A DNA stretch of 26,116 nucleotides from a virus. The notes under the pieces were generated by a model. It was given only the letters and a program-made list of their open reading frames with translations. It was not told where the DNA came from and made no database searches. The position numbers and the translations under genes were made by a program. This document shows positions 8,548 through 17,399 of the stretch, in pieces (the first letter of the stretch is position 1; the number at the start of each line of letters is the position of its first letter). The DNA lies in the IMG/VR virus record IMGVR_UViG_3300024332_000008, positions 1 through 26,116 of that record. One strand, 5' to 3'.

Positions 8548-11500
8548 ATGCCAGAATTTTTACACACGTTCCTCAAGGGTAAAATGAACAAAGACCTTGA
8601 TGAGCGTCTAGTTCCAAATGGCGAGTACAGAGATGCTTTAAACCTAGAGGTGGCTACATCTGAAGGCTCAGACGTGGGTGCGTTGCAAACACTTATCGGT
8701 AACGTTCAAAAAGAAAATCGTAGTTTAAACGACATAACAACTTTACATACTACATGGCAAGCATCTGGACTAGCATATATACCGGTTGATTCTAAATGTA
8801 TAGGTACTGTTAAAGATCCTACTACTGAAAAAATATACTGGTTTATTGCTGCAAGTAGTATAAACGCTATTATAGAATACGACCAAATAAGAGATGTTGT
8901 ATATCCAATATTAGTTGAAAAAAAATCAGATTCTAACTTCTTAAAATTTAGTCCTGATCATTTAATAACAGGAGTAAATATATTAGAGGGATTCTTATTC
9001 TTTACTGATAACCAAACAGAACCTAAAAAAGTTGAAATTGAAAAATTTAAAGAAGGTTCAACAAGCTTCGACCAGACTACACAGATATTCGGTAGAAATA
9101 TTGAAGAAGCAGATATAACTGTTATTAAAAAATCACCCTTACTGAAGCCTACTATATACAAAAAAGAATCTGTAAGAGACGGTGAGATTAGAACAACTAC
9201 AAGTTTTGAATTTAATACCTTATCAACAGATCCTGAAGATGACCCGGATGAGGTTATCTCTATGGATTTTGGTACTGTTATAACATTAGACTGGGCCGAT
9301 CCTGCGGATTATATAGCGGGTGACTTTCTACTATTAAGCATACAAGATCCAGATGACAACTTTAATAGAAGCTTTCAAGCTAGAGTTAAAGTAACTCAAG
9401 TTGTTTCTGAATTGCAATGTATATGTGAACTACAAAGTGTAGGAGAAGACTTACCTCCTGGCGTACAAGGTTTTGACGTTGAGTTAGAACTTGACGATCC
9501 ATTATTTGAGTTCAAATTCCCTAGGTTCGCATACAGATATAAGTATGACGACAACCAATTCTCAGCATTTTCTCCATTTACGGAAGTAGCTTTTATACCT
9601 GGTCAAGAATTTGAATACACGGGAGCAGATGGTTATAATCTAGCTATGACTAATAATATTAGGGTTTTAGAGGTAAGAGATTTTATATCTTCTGATATAC
9701 CTGACGATGTTATAGCGGTAGATATACTTTATAAAGAATCCAGTAGCACTAATGTATACAGGGTTGATACTATAGAAAAAAGTGCTCCTAACTTACCTGG
9801 TAAAGATTACAACCAATGGTACGATACGTCTTACCAAGGGCCCGCTAGCACAGGCTTTAGCGGTAGAATTAAAATAGAAACAGAGCTAATATCTTCGTTG
9901 CTTCCATCAAATCAATTGCTAAGACCTTATGACAACGTGCCTTTAAAAGCGCTCGCACAAGAGATAACAGGTAATAGGCTAGTATATGGTAACTACACGC
10001 AGAACTTTAACATGGTTGACTTTGCGGATAACGAGGTTATACCTAACTTTGAATTTAGTATAGTACATGATCCAAGCAAGAACGAGGATATAGACCCTGA
10101 TACCGGTTTAAATAGCCAATCAGATCCTATAGCGGGTGTACCAATAGAATCTCTAAAGTCTATGCGTACATACCAGATGGGTATCGTATATTTAGATGAG
10201 TACGGTAGACAAACACCTGTATTTACAAATGACTCTGGTGGTAGATCATTAGCAAAAGAATTTGCAGATCTTTATAATACTATTGAGATCGGCATGTTAT
10301 CGAACCCTCCTAAGTGGGCTACACATTACAAATTCTACGTAAAAGAAACTTCCAACGAATACTACAATATAGCTTTAGACAGATTTTATTTACCTGATGA
10401 TGGTAGTGTTTGGTTGTCTTTCCCATCTGCTGATAGAAATAAAGTAGATGAAGAAACATTCTTAGAACTTAAGAAGGAACATGACAATGACGTATTTATA
10501 GCTGAGACAGCTAGGTACAAAATACTATCTATATCTAATGAAGCGCCTGATGCTGTTAAAATAAGAAGATCTCAAGTAGGTAGACAATCTACTCCGTTTA
10601 CAGCCTCCGGTTATCCGCAAGTAAACAAAGGTTTCTTTGAGGTGCCAAAAGATGATTTTGAAGGTACTGACACAGGTGGCGGTGGATTAGCCGATCTAAA
10701 TAAAGAAAATAATCTTTCTTGTAGAATAATAATGGGAGGTAGAATATCCGATTATTTTGAAATAGAATGGATAAAAAAACAAGGAGCTGTATACAGAATA
10801 CAATTAAGGTTCCCTACTGACGATAGTATAGATTTTGTACCGGAAGGACAAACTACAGGCAATATGGATATAGCCATATACCAATCGAAAGCAGAAAACA
10901 AGCCTGAATACCAAGGTAGATTTTTCGTAAAAATATATAAAGACAACGCTTTAGAACAAAGAATAATAAAGCTAGCGGAAGATGCTCAACTAACTGTTGA
11001 ATATACAGCACAGGTTGCTTATATACAAAAAGACGGTAAGACAAGTTGGTGGAGAGACAGTGATCCTCGCGTGTCTAAAAAGTGGTTTTGGGATAAAGTA
11101 CATCCGTTAGATGTAAGGAGAAGAGCGTCCCCTGATGTAAAATTCCAAAATGGTAATCAATTAGAAAGACCATATACTGGTTTAGGTATACAGACGGGCT
11201 CTAGGGATCTAACTATATCTTATCATGGTTTTGGTAACCCTTGGAAACAAAGTAGAGCTTTTTACAACCGCAAAGGAATTTGGTGGAATTGGCCAACTAA
11301 CACACCCTCTGATGCTCATCATATAGGGTTTGCTAAATCGCTAGATACAACTGGTAGTGTATTTAGAGTAGCTGAAGATCCTGATAAAGAATTAGATGAC
11401 CATACATACACAATAACCAAGAGTTATAGATCTGCTTATTGTGTTGCAAGCAGAAGAACAGGTAGACACGGATCTGGTAAATATGGATCTAGGAGAGTCG

Positions 11501-14307
11501 TTAGATGGAATATTAAAATAGATAAACCTATAGCTTCAGCCGCTGGTCTACCAACACCAACTGGCAGTTCTAATCCACCACAAAAGCCAATTGAATTTCT
11601 AAGGCTATACGCTGTCGACGCAGATACTTATACTTCTACAAACCCAGCTATATTTGAGACTTACCCAAAAGAAGCTATTGATTTAGATTTATATTATTCC
11701 GCAAGTGATATATATAGTATAGAGAATCCCGGCACAACAGAAGCAGCTCACCAACCTATCAAGAAGCTTGGTTGGTTTAATTGCTATACATTCGGTAACG
11801 GTGTTGAATCAGATCGTATACGTGACGATTTTAACGCTGTCCGTATAGACAAAGGTCCTGTTGTTTCTACTGTACTAGATGAGGCATACGGTGAAGAGTT
11901 AAAAGCAACTGGTTTAATATTTTCTCAAATATTTAACTCAAGGTCTGGTATTAATAGACTTAATCAGTTTATTATGGCTGAGCCAATAACAAAAGACTTA
12001 AACCCATATTACACTAGTGTTCAAAAACTACATTCAAGAGATACCGATTTAATAGCTCTATGTGAAGATAAAATATTAAAAATATTAGCAAACAAAGATG
12101 CCTTATTCAATGCAGATGGTAATACAAATGTTGTTGGTAACACCGCTGTTCTTGGGCAGTCTATCCCGTTTATAGGGGAGTATGGTATATCTAAGAATCC
12201 TGAGAGTTTTGCTTCTTATGGGTTTAGAGCTTATTTTACAGATAAAAACAGAGGAGTTGTATTAAGGTTGTCTAGAAATGGATTAGAGGAAATATCGTCA
12301 GCAAATATGCGTGATTTCTTTGCTGATAACTTATACTCATCTTCTGTCTTATTAGGTTCATACGATGACGATAAGAACGTTTATAATCTTACTCTTAATA
12401 AACTTACTGATGAGTGGCAAAGCAAGCTTAAACTCGGCGAAAACAGATCGCAGGGTCGAGTTAATGAAAAAGCTATACAGCTTCCGCCTCACACAGGTAC
12501 AACTGTTTCTTTTAAAGAAGATGTAAAAGGTTGGACATCCCGTAAAGACTTTATACCAGAAGGAGCTATATCTTTAAACAATGTTTATTATAGTATAAAA
12601 AAGGGTAGAATATGGGAGCACGGGGCTACTAATGCTACTAGAAATAATTTTTACGGTGTTCAATATGATAGTGCAGTGCGCTTCATGATAAATGAGCAAC
12701 CTAATAGCGTTAAAAAATATAAGACTTTAAACTATAACGGTACAGAATCAAAAGAATACAGGTATAAAGTAGAAGGTTTCCCAGAAGTTCAAACATTTAG
12801 TTTAGCTGAACTACAAGCTAACCCATCTTATGTTCCTATTAGCGAAGTTTCTACACCTGGATGGTATTCAAGTTTAATACAAACCAATTTACAAGAAGGT
12901 AGTATTAAAGAATTCTTAGACAAAGAAGGGAAGTACTTTAATTATATAAAAGGTATTGGAACAAAATTTGAATCAAACCATGATAATAACCTAGATAGCT
13001 CAGAGTTTTCAATGCAGGGAATTGGGCGAGCTGTTGTTTCAGGAGACGTACAATCGTCATTTATTATGCATGTAGAAGTTGATCCTACTTGTTATATAAG
13101 CAGGGTAGCTCCAGTAGTTGTAAATGGTAATTTAGATATATACGAAGACTGTTCTTCATGCGGCTCGATCGACTTAGCTAATTTAACAACAAATAGTAAT
13201 AGCCCAGCCGGCAATGTAACATATCAAATAGTTCAAGATAATACAAATGATGTATTAGCTATACTTAGCGGTAGTGTAATGCAATACCAATCTGTTACAC
13301 CTAATTTTAATGGAAGCGCTGGCTCGTTTAACTTTACAGCAACAGACACTCTTAATGGATCCTCTTTAGTGAGCAACGTGGGCACTGTTACTGTTAATGT
13401 TATACCTGTTCCAGATGTACCTTACTTTGTAACAACTCCGCCAAATACTTCTCAGGCTGTAGGGGATCTTTATATGTACAATTTCCAAGTTGATGATGCA
13501 GATCACGCAGCTGGTGACTTAATTATAACGTCCAACAACTTACCTAGTTGGTTAACAATTGCCCATCAAATTGATGGTAACTACGTGGTTAGTGGTATAA
13601 TACCAGACACAAACACTTATAATTTTGATTTAATCGTAAGCGATACAGATAATCCACCAAATACAGCAACACAAAATGTTGAAACATCTAGTGCGTTAGC
13701 TAATCTTTTAAGCAATTTAGATATAATAGGTAGATACGTTAAAACAGCGGAACCAGCAGGAGTTTGGGTAAATCCAAGTACAGGCGTTTCAACCCAAGTA
13801 TGCGCGTCAACAGCTAACGGTAGTCACACTTGTAACTACGGTACATTCAATATATTAGCTAAAGGAGATTTAATGTCTGCCCCTTTAGAAATTGGTAGAG
13901 TGTCTATATCGAATTCTGGTGGTGGTGGAAATAACGGAAGCGCGTCGACGGTTGTTGATGATGATGGCAACTACACTCTTGATCTAGGGGTTCCTAGTGG
14001 TAATGAGAAATACTATACTCCACAAGGTACAGTTAGAAGTGATAAAGATAGATACGATGGTTTTCAAATAAGTGCTGCGGATGCTCAAACTTTAGCTAAT
14101 GGATCTAGCAATGGACACATCACGTTCACAATGGAATGTGGAAGCACTAAGGTTTTGAGCAACGGAACAGTTGAACCACTATGTCATGCAGATGCATTAT
14201 GGTTTCAGATATTTGATTTAAACGGACAACAAATACTATGTAGCGCTTTTACTGTTCAATCTTTAATAACAATTGACATATACACAGGCCAACCTGTCGA
14301 AGACTAA
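8548..14307 (+). CDS. Giant tail hub/stabilisation-type virion protein with Ig-like C-terminal region
   Basis: A 1919-residue structural protein, the second largest gene here. The start region KMNKDLDERLVPNGEYRDALN resembles the opening of 'stabilization' or tail-hub proteins of crAss-like and marine Bacteroidota podoviruses. The rest of the first 1500 residues is beta-rich with many Asp/Tyr turns, suggesting propeller-like or repeated beta modules. Around residues 1300-1530 there is a Trp/Tyr-rich block (FKEDVKGWTS, ISLNNVYYSIKKGRIWEH). Two close cysteines occur in DCSSCG near residue 1535. Residues about 1622-1711 look like a cadherin/He_PIG-type Ig domain (LPSWLTI, then YVVSGIIPDT and NFDLIVSDTDNPP). 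The last 200 residues contain several cysteines and Gly/Asn-rich turns like an adhesin tip. It probably forms the tail body and contributes to receptor contact. The hub call is moderate; structural protein is firm. Confidence 0.72.
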   Translation: MPEFLHTFLKGKMNKDLDERLVPNGEYRDALNLEVATSEGSDVGALQTLIGNVQKENRSLNDITTLHTTWQASGLAYIPVDSKCIGTVKDPTTEKIYWFIAASSINAIIEYDQIRDVVYPILVEKKSDSNFLKFSPDHLITGVNILEGFLFFTDNQTEPKKVEIEKFKEGSTSFDQTTQIFGRNIEEADITVIKKSPLLKPTIYKKESVRDGEIRTTTSFEFNTLSTDPEDDPDEVISMDFGTVITLDWADPADYIAGDFLLLSIQDPDDNFNRSFQARVKVTQVVSELQCICELQSVGEDLPPGVQGFDVELELDDPLFEFKFPRFAYRYKYDDNQFSAFSPFTEVAFIPGQEFEYTGADGYNLAMTNNIRVLEVRDFISSDIPDDVIAVDILYKESSSTNVYRVDTIEKSAPNLPGKDYNQWYDTSYQGPASTGFSGRIKIETELISSLLPSNQLLRPYDNVPLKALAQEITGNRLVYGNYTQNFNMVDFADNEVIPNFEFSIVHDPSKNEDIDPDTGLNSQSDPIAGVPIESLKSMRTYQMGIVYLDEYGRQTPVFTNDSGGRSLAKEFADLYNTIEIGMLSNPPKWATHYKFYVKETSNEYYNIALDRFYLPDDGSVWLSFPSADRNKVDEETFLELKKEHDNDVFIAETARYKILSISNEAPDAVKIRRSQVGRQSTPFTASGYPQVNKGFFEVPKDDFEGTDTGGGGLADLNKENNLSCRIIMGGRISDYFEIEWIKKQGAVYRIQLRFPTDDSIDFVPEGQTTGNMDIAIYQSKAENKPEYQGRFFVKIYKDNALEQRIIKLAEDAQLTVEYTAQVAYIQKDGKTSWWRDSDPRVSKKWFWDKVHPLDVRRRASPDVKFQNGNQLERPYTGLGIQTGSRDLTISYHGFGNPWKQSRAFYNRKGIWWNWPTNTPSDAHHIGFAKSLDTTGSVFRVAEDPDKELDDHTYTITKSYRSAYCVASRRTGRHGSGKYGSRRVVRWNIKIDKPIASAAGLPTPTGSSNPPQKPIEFLRLYAVDADTYTSTNPAIFETYPKEAIDLDLYYSASDIYSIENPGTTEAAHQPIKKLGWFNCYTFGNGVESDRIRDDFNAVRIDKGPVVSTVLDEAYGEELKATGLIFSQIFNSRSGINRLNQFIMAEPITKDLNPYYTSVQKLHSRDTDLIALCEDKILKILANKDALFNADGNTNVVGNTAVLGQSIPFIGEYGISKNPESFASYGFRAYFTDKNRGVVLRLSRNGLEEISSANMRDFFADNLYSSSVLLGSYDDDKNVYNLTLNKLTDEWQSKLKLGENRSQGRVNEKAIQLPPHTGTTVSFKEDVKGWTSRKDFIPEGAISLNNVYYSIKKGRIWEHGATNATRNNFYGVQYDSAVRFMINEQPNSVKKYKTLNYNGTESKEYRYKVEGFPEVQTFSLAELQANPSYVPISEVSTPGWYSSLIQTNLQEGSIKEFLDKEGKYFNYIKGIGTKFESNHDNNLDSSEFSMQGIGRAVVSGDVQSSFIMHVEVDPTCYISRVAPVVVNGNLDIYEDCSSCGSIDLANLTTNSNSPAGNVTYQIVQDNTNDVLAILSGSVMQYQSVTPNFNGSAGSFNFTATDTLNGSSLVSNVGTVTVNVIPVPDVPYFVTTPPNTSQAVGDLYMYNFQVDDADHAAGDLIITSNNLPSWLTIAHQIDGNYVVSGIIPDTNTYNFDLIVSDTDNPPNTATQNVETSSALANLLSNLDIIGRYVKTAEPAGVWVNPSTGVSTQVCASTANGSHTCNYGTFNILAKGDLMSAPLEIGRVSISNSGGGGNNGSASTVVDDDGNYTLDLGVPSGNEKYYTPQGTVRSDKDRYDGFQISAADAQTLANGSSNGHITFTMECGSTKVLSNGTVEPLCHADALWFQIFDLNGQQILCSAFTVQSLITIDIYTGQPVED

Positions 14308-14312
14308 TAAAT

Positions 14313-15869
14313 ATGAGTAATACAACGGCAATAGACAATTTTACGGTAACCTCAACAGAGCATATAATACCAGGTGGAGAACTAATAGTTGACCACACTC
14401 AAGCTACGGTTCTTACTATATCTCCTAATCAGGGATACCAAGTAAATGCAACTGACTTTTTTATCAACTCAGCAAGCCCGGAGGTAGATGTACCTAATTC
14501 TTTTTTCTCTCAATCAGGAAGTGATGTTAAGCTGAATGTACTGTTTCTTGCTAATGCAGTAATGCCTTTTTCTAATTTAGAGATAAAGATATGCATGCGA
14601 GGCGGAGCAGGAGAAATTGGAGCTGTGGTAGGTGGGGTTATTTATTTCGACACCGCTAATGCATCACCACCATTTGGCACTGCGACATTTTCAAACGAAG
14701 GACCCGCAGATACAACTGAAACCGTTATATCCGAGTTGATAGTAGCAGACGCGGATTATTACTTCCAACAAACACCAACTATATCTTTAAGATCTGGCGA
14801 GGCTGATAATTATAATTTTTATACAACCGGCTCTGTGTTTAACGCAGAGGGTAGATTAACAGCAATAAGAGTTAATGCCGATTATACTTATCCGTTTGCA
14901 AACGCGCAAGGTGATGAAATTGATATATACGGTCACGCTATAATTATACCGGTTATTAACGAGATAGTTACAGCATGGGGAATAAACACCTCTGTACCCG
15001 CTACGGTCGCGTCTAATAGAGACTTAGCTATATTTGGTGGTACTGGAGCACAATACAGTTTAAGTATAGACAATGGGGCAACGTTCAGTAATAACCAAGC
15101 CACAATACAGGGGACTATACCGGTTGGACAAGCTCTTGAAAATATAAATTTTCCATCAGTAAAGGGCGGCGTGGTACATACTTTACAGTTTAATTTGAAT
15201 TACCCTGCCGGGGATTCCGACTTAGACCCTGCGCGACCTGCAGAATATTGGACAATAGTATTCGATAGATCAATTCCAGTTAATATAGAATTATCAGGAA
15301 CAATAGGATCTTTTGATGGTATTCAAATATCAGACAACGGCCCAACCACTTGGCAAGGTCAGTCAACCAGCAATCAATTAAGCAGCATAATGTTTACATT
15401 AGTTGGTCCAATAGGTACAACACTGGAGTGGAACGATACTTTACAAATACCTGAAAGCGCATTCACTAAGAACGAAGATTTACCAGATGGAATATTTACA
15501 ATAGCAGGTGCTAATAAAAACACAGATGGACCCAACCAGGTTGCTACATTGACTGTGCAATCAAGTACAGGAAATACCGGTGTAAACGATATGAGTTTCT
15601 CTATGTCGGCTCTTACATTGCAAAGCTACTTAACTATTAATTATGAATGCCAGCGATATGATCTAACGGCAGGGCAACAAGAAGACGGTGTTTTTGAATA
15701 TTATGACTGTGGTGATTTGTCGCCAACATTAGTAACAGTAAATATTGGTACAGTTAATCAAGTGTGTGCATCGACAGTATTCCCACCAACATTAGTTAAC
15801 GGTCAAGGTACTGTTGTGATAACACAAACACCTTGTGTGCCAGGGCCAGACTTACCGCCACCGGATTAA
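14313..15869 (+). CDS. Beta-rich tail fibre/adhesin-like protein
   Basis: A 518-residue protein with almost only beta-forming residues (Thr, Ser, Val, Ile, Asn, Gly), few Lys/Arg, and no enzymatic motif. The N-terminal 95 residues appear to be one beta domain (IIPGGELIVDHTQATVLTIS) ending near ICMRGGAG. Later parts look like further Ig-like or jelly-roll units. The C-terminal quarter has several cysteines (YECQ, YDCGD, QVCAST, TPCVPG) and a Pro-rich end (PDLPPPD). QVCAST also occurs in the C-terminal part of the preceding 1919-residue protein. The gene follows the hub gene by 5 bases. It is probably part of the host-recognition apparatus or a surface decoration. No close family is recognised, so the fibre call is inference from composition and position. 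Confidence 0.55.
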   Translation: MSNTTAIDNFTVTSTEHIIPGGELIVDHTQATVLTISPNQGYQVNATDFFINSASPEVDVPNSFFSQSGSDVKLNVLFLANAVMPFSNLEIKICMRGGAGEIGAVVGGVIYFDTANASPPFGTATFSNEGPADTTETVISELIVADADYYFQQTPTISLRSGEADNYNFYTTGSVFNAEGRLTAIRVNADYTYPFANAQGDEIDIYGHAIIIPVINEIVTAWGINTSVPATVASNRDLAIFGGTGAQYSLSIDNGATFSNNQATIQGTIPVGQALENINFPSVKGGVVHTLQFNLNYPAGDSDLDPARPAEYWTIVFDRSIPVNIELSGTIGSFDGIQISDNGPTTWQGQSTSNQLSSIMFTLVGPIGTTLEWNDTLQIPESAFTKNEDLPDGIFTIAGANKNTDGPNQVATLTVQSSTGNTGVNDMSFSMSALTLQSYLTINYECQRYDLTAGQQEDGVFEYYDCGDLSPTLVTVNIGTVNQVCASTVFPPTLVNGQGTVVITQTPCVPGPDLPPPD

Positions 15870-15880
15870 AATAAATAAAT

Positions 15881-16213
15881 ATGGATCAAATAACTTTAAC
15901 TTTTCCCAACCCAATACAAGTGTCTGTGCAGATAGGAGATATTGCTTATTATACTAATGATCCTATGGGGTCAGAGGTTGTAAAAATAGGTGATGTAATT
16001 AACATAGACTATGGAGCAAGAACCATTAAATGCAATATTCCAGCATGGGCAATTAGACCCACTAATTCGTCTTTCATATTATTTACAAAAGACAACAAGG
16101 TTAACACTAGCGGTATTTTAGGATACTTTGCAGAGGTTGAGCTTAGGAATGATTCTTTAAACAAAGCAGAGCTGTTTTCAGTGGGTTCAGAGATATTTGA
16201 GAGCAGCAAATAA
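15881..16213 (+). CDS. Small conserved virion protein of unknown function
   Basis: A 110-residue protein. The first half is beta-rich (LTFPNPIQVSVQIGDIAYYT). The second half contains FILFTKDNKVNTSGILGYFA and then NKAELFSVGSEIFESSK at the C-terminus. I recall very similar C-termini in short proteins next to tail genes of uncultured marine phages, which makes a real, conserved gene likely. That is recognition, not a search. Charge and size fit a single folded beta domain, without signal peptide or membrane segment. The leader AAATAAATAAATATG is a textbook A/T-rich Bacteroidota start. Its position between fibre and cupin genes points to a minor tail component. The molecular role is unknown. Confidence 0.65.
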   Translation: MDQITLTFPNPIQVSVQIGDIAYYTNDPMGSEVVKIGDVINIDYGARTIKCNIPAWAIRPTNSSFILFTKDNKVNTSGILGYFAEVELRNDSLNKAELFSVGSEIFESSK

Positions 16214-16230
16214 CATGTAATAATAATTAT

Positions 16231-16719
16231 ATGTCAAAAAATGAAATTAAATCCAATGAAAGCAAGCTTAGTAACTTTGTACATCAATTAGAAGATTTAC
16301 AAAATACTATGATTGAAAACAACCATTTAGAAAACGTATTTGGAGACGGCAAAAATCTCGTGAATAATGAAATATTCAAAATAGAAAGCGAGTTTTCAGA
16401 TCAATTATACATGCGTAAAATGTATATGCCTAAGGAATGCGTAGTAGTAAGTGCAATGCACCACACTGAGCATTTTTGGTTTTTATTAAAAGGACGAATA
16501 CTGGTTACTACAGATGGCAACGAAGTAGAACACATAGCTCCTTGTTATGAAAAATCTATGAAGGGGGCAAAAAGATTAATATTATCTTTAGAAGATTCCT
16601 TATTCATAAACGTTCATAAAAACCCAACAAATACTAAAGACATGAAAGAGGTTGAAGAGTCTTTGTACTCTATAACACTCGAAGAATATAATAAAAAAGA
16701 AAAACTATGGCAGGAATAG
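16231..16719 (+). CDS. Cupin-fold protein encoded in the tail module
   Basis: A 162-residue protein. Residues 1-50 are charged and helical. Residues 60-130 look like one cupin barrel: HHTEHFWFLLKG (His77, His78, Glu80, His81) corresponds to cupin motif 1, followed by a short Gly/Asp turn (VTTDGNE), and INVHKN with His129 corresponds to motif 2. These residues could bind a divalent metal. Cupins include sugar isomerases, dioxygenases and pure binding proteins. The virion setting suggests a structural or carbohydrate-binding role, or an enzyme acting on a surface glycan, but no substrate can be read from the sequence. Small cupins beside tail genes occur in other marine phages in my recollection. 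The gene ends TAG inside the start of the next gene (13-base overlap), which implies translational coupling to the internal-virion genes. Confidence 0.7.
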   Translation: MSKNEIKSNESKLSNFVHQLEDLQNTMIENNHLENVFGDGKNLVNNEIFKIESEFSDQLYMRKMYMPKECVVVSAMHHTEHFWFLLKGRILVTTDGNEVEHIAPCYEKSMKGAKRLILSLEDSLFINVHKNPTNTKDMKEVEESLYSITLEEYNKKEKLWQE

Positions 16720-17387
16720 CGAGCGCATTAGCAATCGGAGGCGCTGTAAAAGGACTCACCGGTATAGCCGGAGGAATTATAGGTAGTGGTAAAAGGAAAA
16801 GAGAACAAGCAGCAGCTCAAGAGGAGTATGATATGTTTAAAACCCAATACCAAGAACTAGATACCTCTAACTTATATGCTAATTTAGAAAACACCATGGA
16901 AGACTTAACAGTCGACCAAAGAGCTGCAGAGTTCCAGTTGCAAGCACAGCAACAGGGGCAAGCTAATATTATGGAGCAAATGTCTGGAGCCGCTGGTGGT
17001 TCGGGAATTGCAGCACTAGCTCAAGCTATGGCTAATCAACAAACTTCTAATGCAGCGGGTGCAGCAGCAAACATAGGCCAACAAGAGAGAGCTAATCAAA
17101 TGGCTAAGGCAAGTCAAGCAGCTACTCTACAAAACCTAGAAGCACAAGGAGCTGAGCAAGCTAGATCTTTAGAATACAGTAAAACAAGTACTCAACTAGG
17201 AATGGCTCAACAAAGATTGGGCGCAGCTAACCAAGCTAGACAACAAGCTACTCAAAGCATATTGGGTGGTGTTGGAGACCTAGTGGGATCAGCAGCAGGG
17301 GCTGCATCAGCGGGAGCTGGAGGTGGTAATATGCTGAGAGGGGGTCTTGGTCAAAACCTATTAAAAGGCTTCGGCTTAGCAGGTTAA
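16707..17387 (+). CDS. Putative internal virion (ejection) protein with Gly/Ala membrane-like ends
   Basis: A 226-residue protein. Residues 1-28 are Gly/Ala/Ile-rich and hydrophobic, immediately followed by KRKRE, a typical membrane-insertion layout. Residues 30-180 are a Gln/Ala-rich helical and coiled-coil region. The last 40 residues are again Gly/Ala-rich (VGSAAGAASAGAGGG). The composition parallels T7 gp14, which is ejected to form a pore in the outer membrane, and similar short proteins precede the large ejected proteins of podoviruses. That parallel is by layout; no homology is claimed. The start overlaps the cupin gene by 13 bases, and the next gene follows after 12 bases. With 17400-18626 and the giant frame from 18642 it forms a three-gene set like T7 14-15-16. 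Confidence 0.62.
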   Translation: MAGIASALAIGGAVKGLTGIAGGIIGSGKRKREQAAAQEEYDMFKTQYQELDTSNLYANLENTMEDLTVDQRAAEFQLQAQQQGQANIMEQMSGAAGGSGIAALAQAMANQQTSNAAGAAANIGQQERANQMAKASQAATLQNLEAQGAEQARSLEYSKTSTQLGMAQQRLGAANQARQQATQSILGGVGDLVGSAAGAASAGAGGGNMLRGGLGQNLLKGFGLAG

Positions 17388-17399
17388 ATATAATAAACT

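Noticed and set aside
16722-16745. AGCGC...GCGCT inverted repeat just after the cupin stop
   Set aside because: Only 5 pairs with a 14-base loop inside a coding region; expected by chance.
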